Shown: positions 45,480 through 56,462, numbered from the stretch's first letter. The stretch: DNA of 64,000 nucleotides from Chaetoderma sp. LZ-2023a (GCA_034401795.1 CM067369.1:92401241-92465240); one strand, 5' to 3'. Translations and numbers: made by a program. The notes: generated by a model from the letters alone, not told the origin.

Positions 45480-45742
45480 TGTAATGAACGAAGTCTGTAT
45501 TGAACTATTAGTGTAAGAGGTTTGTATTGAACTATTAGTGTAAGAGGTTTGCATTGAACATTAGTGTAAGAGGTTTGTATTGAACTATTAGTGTATTAAG
45601 TATGTATTGAACTATTAGTGTATGCAGTATGTATTGAACTATTAGTGTATGAAGTATGTATTGAACTATTAGTGTAAGAAGTTTGTATTGAACTATTAGT
45701 GTAAGAAGTTTTTATTGAACTATTAGTGTAAGAAGTTCATAA
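45480..45742. repeat. 27-bp minisatellite, about 10 copies
   Basis: The unit is tattgaactattagtgtaag plus aagtttg, with small variants. One copy has a short deletion. Confidence 0.92.
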
Positions 45743-45832
45743 ATCCAGTTTTTCAGTCAATAATATGACATCATAATAAACTATGTCACATGTAGGACGA
45801 GTTCAGTCAATTACATCATGAATAGGCTTGCG

Positions 45833-46254
45833 CGATTATTACTTTGAGTGATCGCGATCGATTATTTATGAATAATCGTGATTACTCGATTAATCGGTCT
45901 GGTTACACATTACACCAATATAACAACAAAAGGATATCAATGACGAAAGCTGCAATTGTGTTTAGAAATGTCCATTTGCAGGCCAAGATAAGACTATTTT
46001 TGAAAATGTATCACTGGAATGCCTGTCTCGAGCATCAAACCCGGTATTCCAATGATACATTTTCAAAAATAGTCTTCTCTTGGCCTGAAAATGAACATGC
46101 ATTCGCTGAGGAAAATGTAAATGGTAGATTTTGTATTATTTTATTCAGTGGAATTATTTACGATTATTCGATTATTTTGTTTTTAATCATATAAATTCAG
46201 GATTTAAAAAAATAATCACGATTTTCGATTTAATCACACAATCGCGCAAGCCTA
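45833..46254. mobile_element. hAT-like non-autonomous DNA transposon (MITE)
   Basis: The inverted ends are taggcttgcgcgatta and aatcgcgcaagccta, with more matching AT/CG-dyad sequence inside (gatcgcgatcgatta, gattaatcg). An exact 8-bp target duplication atcatgaa lies at 45825-45832 and 46255-46262. The 8-bp duplication and short TIR fit hAT. There is no transposase. A family A foldback is nested inside. Confidence 0.8.
45963..46110. repeat. Family A foldback inside the hAT-like MITE
   Basis: Both arms are present around ctgtctcgagcatcaaaccc, without the outer ttaaccctt flanks. Confidence 0.8.
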
Positions 46255-46649
46255 ATCATGAATGACTCGATTTAGTCTGTTTTAAACTCTTAATAGACTG
46301 TTACATTGTATGTCTTTACTATTTAATAAACCTTCTATTGAATATTTTGAAACTAATTTGAAGGGGCACTGTTGTTGCCTTAATGGCAGCAACAGCACCC
46401 AGTAAAATTAATTTCAAAATATTCAACAGCTTACCTGTATACTTTTCTGCAAACTGAGATTCAGAGCATGCAGGGATAGATTGAGTAGAATTAAGCTAGA
46501 TATGGGCGTGACACTGCTAAACTGGATTCCTCCATTCTTGACTATCTTGACCATCAGTGTTAAATTTGGAAAATACCTTCATGCAGAATAAATGTAAGTA
46601 ATTTAGCTCACGATTTTCAGTATCAAGAGTTAACTGTTTATTAACATAC

Positions 46650-46773
46650 CGCTTTCGCTTGAGAAAGCTTGCCATATCGCCAATGACCACAGCAGTTAGA
46701 CTGACGCTGTTGTTTTGTGACTGATCAGTAATTAGTTTCAATGGATCCGGAGTAATTTGAGTGCCACCAAATA
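46650..46773 (-). CDS. aGPCR exon 6: GAIN subdomain B
   Basis: The acceptor is atttcag and the donor gtatgt. The exon has 2 nt, 40 codons and 2 nt. It encodes FGGTQITPDPLKLITDQ and, after a possible NNS glycosylation site, VSLTAVVIGDMASFLKRK, which reads as beta-strands. The final CG plus G from exon 7 gives Arg. Confidence 0.87.
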
Positions 46774-47089
46774 CTGAAATTGCGCAGAAGACACAGGCAA
46801 AAATTTATATTATATATCATTATTTTTATATCAAATAGAGAAGTAGGGTGATTAAGAATACAAAAGTTATTAACCTAATAATAATGTGGGAGGTTAAATG
46901 CAACATAACACATTAAAGCGATGCTAATCTCACATCACATTCCCTCATCTGTATCGCAATTATCTGTTTTGTAATATAGAGTAAATGTTGAACAGTGATC
47001 AACACCATTTTGTCACATCAAGCTATTGTGTGTGATGTCATGTACGCTCCAATGCATCACATTCTTTATTATGTAATGCTCATCCCATT
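46774..47089. other. Intron: nothing recognised
   Basis: AT-rich. A weak family D end (tgtgatgtcatgtacgctcc) may lie near 47033. Confidence 0.4.
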
Positions 47090-47140
47090 GAATATTTTGA
47101 AACTAATTTGACTGGAAGTTGTTGCTGCCATAGGCAAGTT
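47090..47140. repeat. Family B left arm
   Basis: It reads attgaatattttgaaacta to gttgctgccataggcaa, interrupted by SINE sequence. Confidence 0.65.
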
Positions 47141-47141
47141 A

Positions 47142-47215
47142 GCACATGGAAATTGAAGCCGCACGTTGCCAGTGCGTCAATAAAATAAAAATACATATAC
47201 TGCCAGAGTCGTGCT
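47142..47215 (+). mobile_element. SINE 3' tail fragment
   Basis: It has the same aagttagcacatggaaattg and gccgcacgttgccagtgcg blocks as the fuller copy at 47354-47590, ending in an aaaatacata tail. Confidence 0.7.
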
Positions 47216-47353
47216 GGAGTCAGAGCACAATAGGCGTAAAATGCCTAGGATTTAATCGTGGCAGATGCATCCACAGATAGTCCCATATGAATCGTCAGTG
47301 TGTCAGTATATCAGACATGTGAAAACTGGTCGGCCAAACATAGACTTTCTAGT

Positions 47354-47590
47354 CTTGGCGCGGTGGTCCAGTGGAAAGATGTCTGGTTGCTGATGCTATG
47401 TGGAGTTGCAGAATGGCGGTTCGATCCCCCGACCGGGAGATGGTGATCAACAAATTAAACTAATGGGTGCATGACTGTCGGCTAAGTTAGCACATGGAAA
47501 CTGAAGTAAAATAAAAATACATACATAGGAAATTGAAGCCGCACGTTGCCAGTGCGTCAATAACATAAAGAAATACATACATACATATCA
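47354..47590 (+). mobile_element. tRNA-derived SINE
   Basis: The head is tRNA-like: cttggcgcggtggtccagtg (A box tggtccagtgg) and ggttcgatccc (B box, about 50 nt later). Then follow gatggtgatcaacaaatt, a ggctaagttagcacatgg body and an aaatacatacat tail. The body contains a short internal duplication. Confidence 0.78.
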
Positions 47591-47599
47591 AACACTTAC

Positions 47600-47716
47600 C
47601 TGTATATTTTCTGTCGTCATTTGGAACATGCCAATGTACAGCATTAATCTGCCATGACAATCTGTTTTCATAAATGTCACTGGCTATGCTCGATGTGTTG
47701 ACAAGCATGCAGTAAT
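47600..47716 (-). CDS. aGPCR exon 5: GAIN region
   Basis: The acceptor is gactacag and the donor a strong gtaagt. The exon has 2 nt, 38 codons and 1 nt. It encodes YCMLVNTSSIASDIYENRLS and WQINAVHWHVPNDDRKYT, a mixed alpha/beta stretch with one possible N-glycosylation site (NTS). The trailing G joins TA of exon 6 to give Val. Confidence 0.86.
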
Positions 47717-47819
47717 CTGTAGTCATAAGAAATGCATTATTCGTTTGACATTACTTTTTTCTAACAATTACAACCGCTTCTCAATTCATAGAAAGTTTTG
47801 TGGATTATTCAGTAAGTCA

Positions 47820-48033
47820 TTAACCCTTTAACCCTCAAATTTATTCAAGAAAATTTCAAATTGCAAATCAAGACTATTTTTGAAAATTTACCACTGGAAT
47901 GACTGGCTCGGTTATCGAGCCAGTTATTCCAGTGACCAATTTCCAAAAATAGTCTTCTTTTGGTATGCAAATGGACATTTCTCAAGACCACAGGTGAAGC
48001 CATTTTTAGCTGATATGAGTGTTAAATGGTTAA
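47820..48033. repeat. Family A foldback MITE
   Basis: Full length: ttaaccctttaaccctcaaa start, arms around ctcggttatcgag, and an aaatggttaa end. Confidence 0.88.
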
Positions 48034-48200
48034 TGGTCAACTTGGTCAAGAGTACTACAATTTTCTTATAGAAAGTCTATTTCCTGAGCAAGGGAAAAGA
48101 ATGTTTGAAAATTTACCACCGGAATGACTGGCTCCATTAATGTGGTAAATTGTTAATGGTCGGCAAGACATTCTCTATAAAAACATATTTTCTTGACCAT
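48034..48200. repeat. Family A foldback, degenerate
   Basis: The left arm is recognisable (gaaaatttaccaccggaatg); the right arm is mostly lost. Confidence 0.55.
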
Positions 48201-48601
48201 CCTGATTTCCAAATATTCAACCTACCTAACATGGCTAAAGGTATTTTCACTTGAACAAAATTTTTAGTATACAAGCAAAGTGACAATTGGGTGGTATCAG
48301 TGCATTAAATCAGTGCTGAAATTGACAGAAGTGCATTTATAATTAACATAAACTAGCAGTTTGTTTGTTGCTGCCTACATCAACAACTTTCGGCTTAATT
48401 ATTTTCAAAATCTTTCATAAATTACTAAACAGAATTTTGGAGCAAAATAATGTTTAAGTCACTTAGTGATAAAATAATTATTGTTATCTGAAAACTCTTA
48501 CTAATTCAAAATTAACATGAAATATATATGATTGAGAGAAATTGATAGATTGATTCCATCTAAAATCATTGTCCGTAATTATAATGTTCCACAAAACTCA
48601 C
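48201..48601. other. Intron: nearly nothing recognised
   Basis: Only a decayed family B right arm at about 48361-48420 (caacaactttcggcttaatt). Confidence 0.4.
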
Positions 48602-48704
48602 CGATATGTGAATACTTCTGGCAGACATTATAAGGCTGGTAGAGAGTTGTAGTTGATCCGACCAGTAACGCCATCTTCATAACCTCCTCCGGTACCTTCA
48701 AATC
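48602..48704 (-). CDS. aGPCR exon 4: GAIN region
   Basis: The acceptor is tgacag and the donor gtgagt. The exon has 34 codons plus 1 nt. It starts in phase 0 with DLKVPEEVMKMALLVGS and ends ..CQKYSHI, the last G completing an Asp codon with exon 5. No domain could be named from this exon alone. Its place in GAIN follows from the in-frame neighbours. Confidence 0.86.
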
Positions 48705-48774
48705 CTGTCAACATCAAAACAAAATACAGCATAGAGAACCATGTCTAGCCATGTCAGGCCTATTTCCAGCAAGG

Positions 48775-48986
48775 ATCCGTACACTTTTTAGTTTTTACGT
48801 ACACGTATGTTAGAATCAATTTGAAACCTTGACACCTGAATTACCAGAATGCAAATTTCAACTATACAAACTTTAAGATGTTGAATATTTTAAAATTAGT
48901 TTGCATGACTACGGGGCGGGCTATTACTTCCAATGGCAGCAAGTGATCAGGTTACATTCAAATTAGTTTCAAAATGTTTACCAATT
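48775..48986. repeat. Family D MITE, partial
   Basis: It contains gaatcaatttgaaaccttga, a core with arms near 48877 and 48965, and an unusual acggggcgggct insertion. Confidence 0.65.
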
Positions 48987-49163
48987 AACACTTTAACCCT
49001 CATATCCGCCAAAAATGGTTTCTGCAGTGATCCTAAAAAATGTCCATTTGCAGACCAAAAGAAGATTATTTTAGAAAATTTACCACTGAAATGACTGGCT
49101 CGATAACCGAGCCAGTCATTTCAGTGGTAAATTTTCAAAAACAACCTTCCCTTGGTCTGCAAA
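48987..49163. repeat. Family A foldback, cut by DIRS element 4
   Basis: It starts ttaacactttaaccctcat. Both arms are complete up to ttggtctgcaaa, where the DIRS left end begins. The expected right flank (tggacattt..) is not found intact at 56249. Confidence 0.85.
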
Positions 49164-49448
49164 TAAACGAAATCAAGGATTTCTTTTTTCACGAGAGAGT
49201 TGATACTTACCTCCCTAATACTTTTGATATTGCTAAATATCGGCTTTCACTCAATAAACACTCAGAATAAAAACAGTTAGGTGCCCCTACTGGGCAGGGA
49301 GTCAGAGTGTAGTTCGGCGGATGCCAGACCCACCACCGCGCATGCGCAGACTAGCACTTCCTCTGACTAATTTATTGGCTGACACACATGCAACTATTAA
49401 GAGCCTGAAGACCGAGCCTCTGTGGGGTGGAGAGGCCGGGTCCGTATC

Positions 49449-49549
49449 TAGGGAGGTAAGTATCAACTCTCTCGTGAAAAAAGAAATCCTTGATTTCGTT
49501 TATTTCACTTCAAGAGTATACTTACCTCCCTAATACTTTTGATATTGCC
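49449..49549. repeat. Element 4 ICR
   Basis: It joins the complements of the left (ccttgatttcgttta) and right (tttcacttcaagagta) ends. The left variant is shared with element 2 and the right variant with element 3, as in this element's own termini. Confidence 0.92.
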
Positions 49550-50089
49550 AGAATTCGACAGGGAATTCGGCGGGAGGGAGGCGAGGTCAAAAGACCAGCT
49601 CTTCCCTATACGCTTTTTCGCGTTTACGGCACTTAAACTTCTGAAACTGTGTGAAAACACAGTCAGGATTTGACAAACCATCGGATAACACAAACCGATG
49701 TATGAGAGATGACCGAATGTCATATGCACTACCCCCCACCCCTTCCTGGGAGGAAGACTCGAATGACCTCAATGTCCCATACGCTCTCTACGTACAAGTG
49801 CCATGTACTATAGGACACAGACGAAAAAGCTCCATTTTCGTATACTCTCAATAATGAACCACATAAACACACAAACCATCACCATTTTAATAACAACGGG
49901 TAACGTGACAATACAATCAACAATCGATAACACATGACCAAGACTGACCGTGTTGACTTAGCTGCTGACATCATCTTCCCAGTGGTGAAGACTGATGCAG
50001 TCCCAAAAAGTGGTTGTTTCCATTAATTAATTGTGAAATATATAAGCAATGAGGAAACCTCATCAAAAAATGTACACCTAGTTATTTTT

Positions 50090-51100
50090 TCAAAATCGAC
50101 AAGGCGAGAGGATTAGAGGTGTCACGGAGATAATGGTCTGTAAAACTTGACTCACAGTGCCACTGAGCAACCGACATAATGTCATTCACAGGGACCCCAT
50201 TAAATAGGGCAGTGGATGTCACTACGCCGCGGACACTGTGAGCCTTGGCCATGTCAACCTGCTTCCCCAGTGGCTGATTTATGACAAAACTGAATACATT
50301 CTACAATCCACCTGGAAATGGTGTCCTTAGACGCCCTGCCATGGGGTTCAATATATGACAACCATAACGCTGACTGGTCGGTCCGCCACTCCGATGTACG
50401 TTGTTTGTACCGGAGCAGCGCCCGGACGGGACACCATGCTTTAGAATTAGGATCATATCTAGTTAAAGCTGGCAAAAAAATAGGTTGACCTGGATATTTC
50501 AAAGACTGATTCTTAGCCAAGAATTTAATCCTAGGTAGCAGCTTAAGGCCTTCCCCTGTAACCACAAAACGGTCTTCCTCGGCTGATAAGGCATGAATTT
50601 CAGTCCTACGCCTAGCCGAGGCCGCAGCAATTAAAAATACAGTTTTAAGAGTTAACAGTTTCATAGAAATGGAACTAAGTGGTTCAAAAGGCTTATCTCC
50701 TAGTACCTGAAGCACTAGAGATAAACTCCAAGATGGAATCACTGGGAGATTCCTTGGTCTTAGATTGCCCATGCCTTTAATTAATACATTTAATGTACTT
50801 ACTTCATCACTCCCCCTATTAGCCAAGCAAGGGATAACAGTCATTAAAGCTGATTTATAACCAGCAATAGAGTTAGGCTTGCGGCTATAGGCATCATACA
50901 GGTGACAGAGGAAATCAGCCACTACCTGAATAAATGAATCCATTGGATCAATACATCTTTTTGAGCACCACTCTGCAAATCTGTTGATTTTATAATTATA
51001 TGCTCTGACCCCCTCCTGGCTTTGGCCATAAACATGGCTGCTTGCTCAGAAAAGCCCTCCTTAATTCTAGATTCCTTGACAACATCCGCGCAGTCAATCG
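50090..51100 (-). pseudogene. DIRS element 4 tyrosine recombinase, frameshifted
   Basis: The stretch from DSFIQVVADFLCHLYDAYS to CHKSATGEAG is open (50943-50254), with box I ARRRTEIHALSAE. A small insertion near 50265 shifts the frame before HSVR and the Tyr box. The N-terminal link to RNase H has a further deletion near 51006. Confidence 0.85.
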
Positions 51101-53115
51101 GAACATTGACGGATTGTTGTGAAGGGCCTTGCCCTGGAAGATAATGTCGTCCATCAGAGGCAGAGGAACCGGATTGCAGACCAGAAGGTCCAGCAGATCC
51201 GTATACCATGATCGGCTTGGCCAATCTGGGGCGATCAGAAGCACTTGGCACTCCTGTCTGATTTTCTGAAGAATTTTTGGAATCAGGATTGCTGGAGGGA
51301 ATGCGTATGCATACATTCCCACCCAGCTGATAGCTAATGCATCTGTTGCGAAAGCGCTTGGATCTGGAATCGGAGAGACGTACGTCGTCATCTTCGCCTT
51401 CTTCTTCGTTGCGAACAAATCGATGTTGGGTTTCCCCCAATGGACGATCAATGTCCCATCAGACGATCCGCTACACATTGATTTAGTTGCCATTCCGTCG
51501 GTAAAACACTCATTCTTCGGCTCAATGAGTCTGCTAGCAGATTTAACCTTCCCGGAATATGAACTGCTTTCAAGGTAATCCTGTGATCCAGGCACCAACA
51601 AAGCAGTCTCCATGTCATCATACAGAGACTGGGCGACTTCGTTCCGCCCTGGCGGTTTATGTAAGTCACAGCTGTTGAGTTGTCTGAACGAATAAGTACA
51701 ATCTTGCCCTGAACTTTCTGTAAGAAATGTTCCAGGCCCAGGACTACTGCTCTTAGCTCCAGTAGATTGATATGTTCCTTTGACTGTTCCAGATTCCAAA
51801 GCCCTGATATCGTGGATTCTTCCAGGCAAGCTCCCCACCCCTCCATCGAGGCATCTGTATACACAGTCACCTGAGGGTGGGGAGGGGTTAGCATAACCCC
51901 CCACCCCCAAGAGATTCTCTGTCTTCAACCACCATTGCAGGTGGTGAATTAGAGGCGCAAACACTGACACATTCGAGTCCAGCGAACCTGTACTCTGGGT
52001 CCATTGTGTCATGAGAAATAACTGGATCGGCCGCCTGCATAAGGCGGCCTGAGGAATGACTGGTTCCAAAGAAACCATCAACCCCAGAATCCTCAAGTAA
52101 ACCCGTGCCAGGACATGACGATTGTCGCACAGTGACTGTATTACTGAGATGAGTCTCTGAACCCTCTCCTGAGTAGGATAAACATATCCCGTCTCTAGAT
52201 CGAAGAACATGCCCAGGTAAACAAACTTCTTGGATGGAGTCAGCTCTGATTTCTGGAAATTGATTATCCAGCCCAAGTCTGTGAGAGTCTTCAAAACAAT
52301 CTCCAGATTGGCCGATAAACTTTCCTGGGTGTGTTCTTTTAACAGCCAGTCGTCTATGTACGTGTGGACTGCTATGCTTCTCCTGCGGAGGTATGCGGTG
52401 ATCGCAAGAACCACCCAGGTGAAAACCCGAGGAGCCGTGGAAATTCCGAAGGGTAACACCCTGAATTCCCACTGTCTGCCCTGGAATGCAAATCTCAGGA
52501 AGCGACAGAAACTCCTCGCTATGGGGATGTGGAAATAAGCATCCTTCAAATCTATTGAAGCTGTCCATATTCCCTTCTCCAACCCCGCCAACACCGAGCG
52601 CACAGTCTCCATCTTGAAACTGGGCGTCTCTATGAACTTGTTCAACGGCTTGAGGTTGAGAATAGGTCTCCACCCTCCGTTGTTTTTTGTTACTAAGAAC
52701 ACGGTTGAATAGAAGCTTTGTGCCGGCTGAATCGCTCCTTTTTGTATGAGGGAGTTTATCTCCTCGATACACAACCTTTGCTCTGGATCTCTCGGATTCG
52801 GAGTCCAGATTGGCACCAGAGACAGCCACGATGGCGGGCCTGTCATCCAATCGGGATGATACCCGACTGAAAGCCATCGCAAGACTAAACGGTCTTGAGT
52901 CAACCACTCCCACTCTTGCATGTGGTCGGCCAACCGGCCTCCCACCGGTCCACCTAGGGAGAGAGGTGGACATAAGGAGTGCAAGAGTGGCACTGTCTCC
53001 TTTGCCAGACACACCGGAGTGGTTCTCACCGCGGTAACCGGCCCATCAGGCACGATTACCACGACCAGATCCTCGCGCGCCATGCTGGTCACCGCGGTAA
53101 CCGGCCCATCAGGCA
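51000..53115 (-). pseudogene. DIRS element 4 RT-RNase H, frameshifted
   Basis: RT motifs SIDLKDAYFHIPI, LPFGISTAP and YIDDWLLKEHT (near 52345) are in the first frame, with small in-frame losses upstream. Extra bases near 51900 shift RNase H (YTDASMEGWGACLE, LLELRAVVLG, IRSDNSTAVTYIN). A rearranged 11-bp stretch near 51450 causes another break. Confidence 0.88.
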
Positions 53116-55156
53116 CGATTACCATGACCAGATCCTCGCGTGCCATGCCCAGCACCGCGTGCACCGAGGTGCGCGGGTGGCTGCCTGGCTGACTGCGCCT
53201 GAGGAGCCTGCGGCCCCCTCACTGCTGGCCGAATCGCACGCGGCTGAGGCCGACGCTGCGATGGTGGCTGGCCTCTGACCTGGCCACCACCACCTCGAGC
53301 CTGCAGGGGACGATACGCAGGGGGTGCCGCGCAAACGCGCTCCCTACGGAGCACTTCAAACTGCTCGCCCAGCGCCCTCTGGTTATTGACCAGAGTAACC
53401 GTCTCCTGGAGGTGCCTACATCCCTCACCTCCAAAGAGACCAGGACCTGTTATAGGCGTACACAGTAGCCTATTGTACAGGTCTTGGGACGGGCACAGGT
53501 TATCCAAGGCAAACATGCGCCTCGCCCGGACACTCCTGGTCACCGCCCGAGTCATACAGTCCAGAGCCAGGTTGATACCATCCTGGATGGCTCTCTGGAC
53601 TGTGACCAGGCTCGGTTGGCGCAATGCGGATGCTGTTACTACCCCCTGTAACAGCTGGGAGACGTGGGACAGAGCCGCAATAGAAGCTCTCCCACTCTCC
53701 TCCGCATCACGCAACGCAGCATTTGCCGAACGCAATGTGTTCGAGCACAAAGCTCCCGTGTCAGAACGGGAGCCTGGCCGCGCATCCTCGCCCAAAGCCG
53801 CGCGGTTATCCACGCTAGGCTTGGGCACCACACCGCACCTCTGGTAATCCACGGCCACGATGCGGCAGCGCCTTGCTACCTCGCGAGGGGCCTTCGCGAG
53901 ACGCCCATTCGCCTTAATGGACGTCTCCGCCGCCGAGAACATATCCACGATATGCTCTGCTAATGGCAGAGATGGCATAGCGCTAGCAGTCGCCTTACCA
54001 GCTAACCACGGCCTGTGGTCTCGCTGGCTAGCAGACTGCTCCACGGGCAGGTCTGGCCTAACACTTATCAGCCATTGACAAGCGTCAGACCAATCCTCCT
54101 CCGTGGCTAACTGCGAGTGCTCTACTAGACGAGGGCCTTCGTCTTCCTCCTGAGCACACGCAGCAGAGCTTGATGGCGGATACGCTGACACTCCTGGCAA
54201 GCCAGAGAAACCATGCGCGCCCGAAAGAGCAGGCATGGTAATCTGACTGGCCTGTCCAGGAGCAGGCGCCGTGGTAGAACGCGGGGTAGCAACCGCCCCA
54301 CCACGGCCCCGGCCAGCACCAGCAATACTCTCGGCAAGCCGAGGTATGCGGAACAGCTGACCATCAGCAGCGACCAGGGCCACCTTATGAGCCGTGAATT
54401 CTACTCCTGCATGAGTAGAACCATGGATCATGTCGCCTGTATTCACCGCGAGGGGTGCACAGACCTCAAAATCCATGGCCACGTCTTCAGACGGCGATCC
54501 TAACAGATAATCCTCATCTTCCTGGCCAGAAAGATTAGACTCCGGGTCAGCAAAGAGAGCTAACCCGGACTGGCCAGAAAAGGTGCCATAGGAGGTACTG
54601 GCACCTGCGGCGTGCAGATACCCCTGGGCTGATAAGCAGCCAGCAGGTTCCAGCGACAGCCGTCCACGACCCCTCTGCGCGGCAAGCCTGCTGCCAGAGT
54701 CGTGGAATGCCCCCACTAATGGGGCCACCTCTGAATCCTCGAAAACTGGTAGCGGCCTAAGGAAACCGGATTCAGAGGCGGGGATTATCTGCTCCGAAGC
54801 AGATGATGAGGACAACAAAGGATTTGGTCCAGGAAGCATGCCAGGAAGCAACTCTGGAACCAAATCCTTTATTGTCCTCTTCATCTCTCCCAACATCTCA
54901 CTACGGAAGGCCTCCATGTCCACTGAGGATGAGGACTTCCTCTTACCCTTCTTACTCACAACCTCTCTTTTTTGCTTCCTCTCCTCCTCCAAAACCTTGT
55001 CCTTACGCTGCAAGCATAAAAATTCGGTCATTATCTCGCCCCCCAATGCTTACATACGTCACAATTGAGCAATGGCCCACAGAGGCTACAATGAAAGCAA
55101 AGATGCGGGATGAACTTTTCTTTCAGAAAACGCCCACAGGACGAGCAACCAGGTCT
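53109..55156 (-). pseudogene. DIRS element 4 gag, main exon, one-base deletion
   Basis: The Cys cluster (CSSCGRF, CFHCSLCGPLLNCDVC) is read from the acceptor at 55157. One G is missing in the run at about 55040 that element 2 reads as HWGGE, giving an early stop. The remaining 645 codons are uninterrupted, with all gag regions of element 2. Confidence 0.86.
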
Positions 55157-55911
55157 CTGAAACAGGACAGAGGACGAGGACAATGAGCAATTTAGTTAAA
55201 GTTAGAAACTCAAAACCAAACTAAAAGAGAGGGAAATGATCATAAGGATCACTAATCATCTGAAACCAGCGTTGGACAAAACTTTAATTGTTAATAAAGA
55301 GCAAGGCTGATTATGACGTCATTAATCCCATGACAGAAATTAAATCGACCCGAAACAAACAACTATGTGTAAGGACGAATTGTATTCATAACCAGAACAT
55401 CTTCAGGATAGATATTCAGACTACACAAACATCAGATACACAATGATAACAATGGCAATTACAGTTAAAAATAATTAACATCACATCATATCATTAACTA
55501 GAATACCTGACACTTTGTATAGACAAACCATCCAACATGATGAACTGGAACACTCCACCAAGACTACGCCTCTTAACTCTCTCCACCTTAGGGGAAGGAA
55601 TTGGATCAAGAGGGCAAAGTGAGATGCCCTTCATACGAGGCCTCCGAATCACTGGACATAGACTTTCTGGTTAGATAACCTAACAGTATTAGTAGGAGAT
55701 GGAACCTTGGTGGAGAGAAACAAACCCTCTGATGCTGTGATGTCCAATACATATCCTGACAGATACCTGTGGACATAAACACAAAGAGAGATTAGTATTA
55801 TATAGCACCATGTTGAAATAAAACAACTACACTAGGCACTTATCACGGTAAACGCGAGTCCCGGAAACACATTACACCGGGAAAAACTCGCGAAAATATA
55901 ATAGAAGTCAC

Positions 55912-55962
55912 CTGATGGATAGGTCCTGGGCCCTCCTCCGGCGAAGTCACTCTCTCAGACAT
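55912..55962 (-). CDS. DIRS element 4 gag exon 1
   Basis: Seventeen codons, MSERVTSPEEGPGPIHQ, end CAG at a gtgact donor and join the Cys-cluster exon in phase 0. Confidence 0.7.
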
Positions 55963-56462
55963 TACAACAGGTGTTACAAACTTCTATAAACTGCTTAAAA
56001 TTGACTTAAAAGACTAGTGAAAAGCGTAGAGCACAAAGCATGTGTTCACCCTCTGCCAATAAATTAGCAAAGAGGAAGTGCTAGTCTGCGCATGCGCGGT
56101 GGTGGGGCTGGCATCCGCCGGACTGCACTCTGACTCCCTGCCCAGTAGGGGCACCTAACTGTTTTTATTCTGAGTGTTTATTGAGTGAAAGCCGATATTT
56201 AGCAATATCAAAGAGTATTAGGGAGGTAAGTATACTCTTGAAGTGAAAACAATACATCTTTGTCCTTTTGCAGTGTGAGGATAATGACCTTATTAACTGA
56301 TAGTTATGTCTGAAAGCCTGTCAAAACGAATAGTCAACATTCTATTTTATATTCATTACAAGATAATGATGCTTTGTCTAGACGCATGATGACCTTTTAC
56401 AGCCAGGCATGTATGCCATACCCAAAATGACACGTGGTCATTCCTTCATCTATTGGTGTGTA

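Larger units (their letters stand above)
45748..46530. repeat. Family D MITE split by a hAT-like MITE
   Basis: The left part is 45748-45832 (tttttcagtcaataatatg.. to atcatgaa). The right part is 46255-46530, with ttaataaaccttctattgaa, a full palindromic core (46338-46433), cttacctgtatacttttctg and atgggcgtgacact. Confidence 0.85.
49164..56248 (-). mobile_element. DIRS retrotransposon, element 4
   Basis: The termini are taaacgaaatcaagg and actcttgaagtgaaa, with ITR, ICR and gene order as in element 2. The left flank ends AAA and the right terminus ends AAA. It lies in the 8.8-kb intron between GAIN exons 3 and 4. Gag is open apart from one base lost in a G-run. RT-RH and YR are frameshifted. 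A 63-bp duplication (about 53032-53155) is unique to this copy. Confidence 0.95.

Noticed and set aside
45480..45742. CRISPR-like regular repeats
   Set aside because: 27-bp units abut directly with no spacers, so this is a minisatellite.
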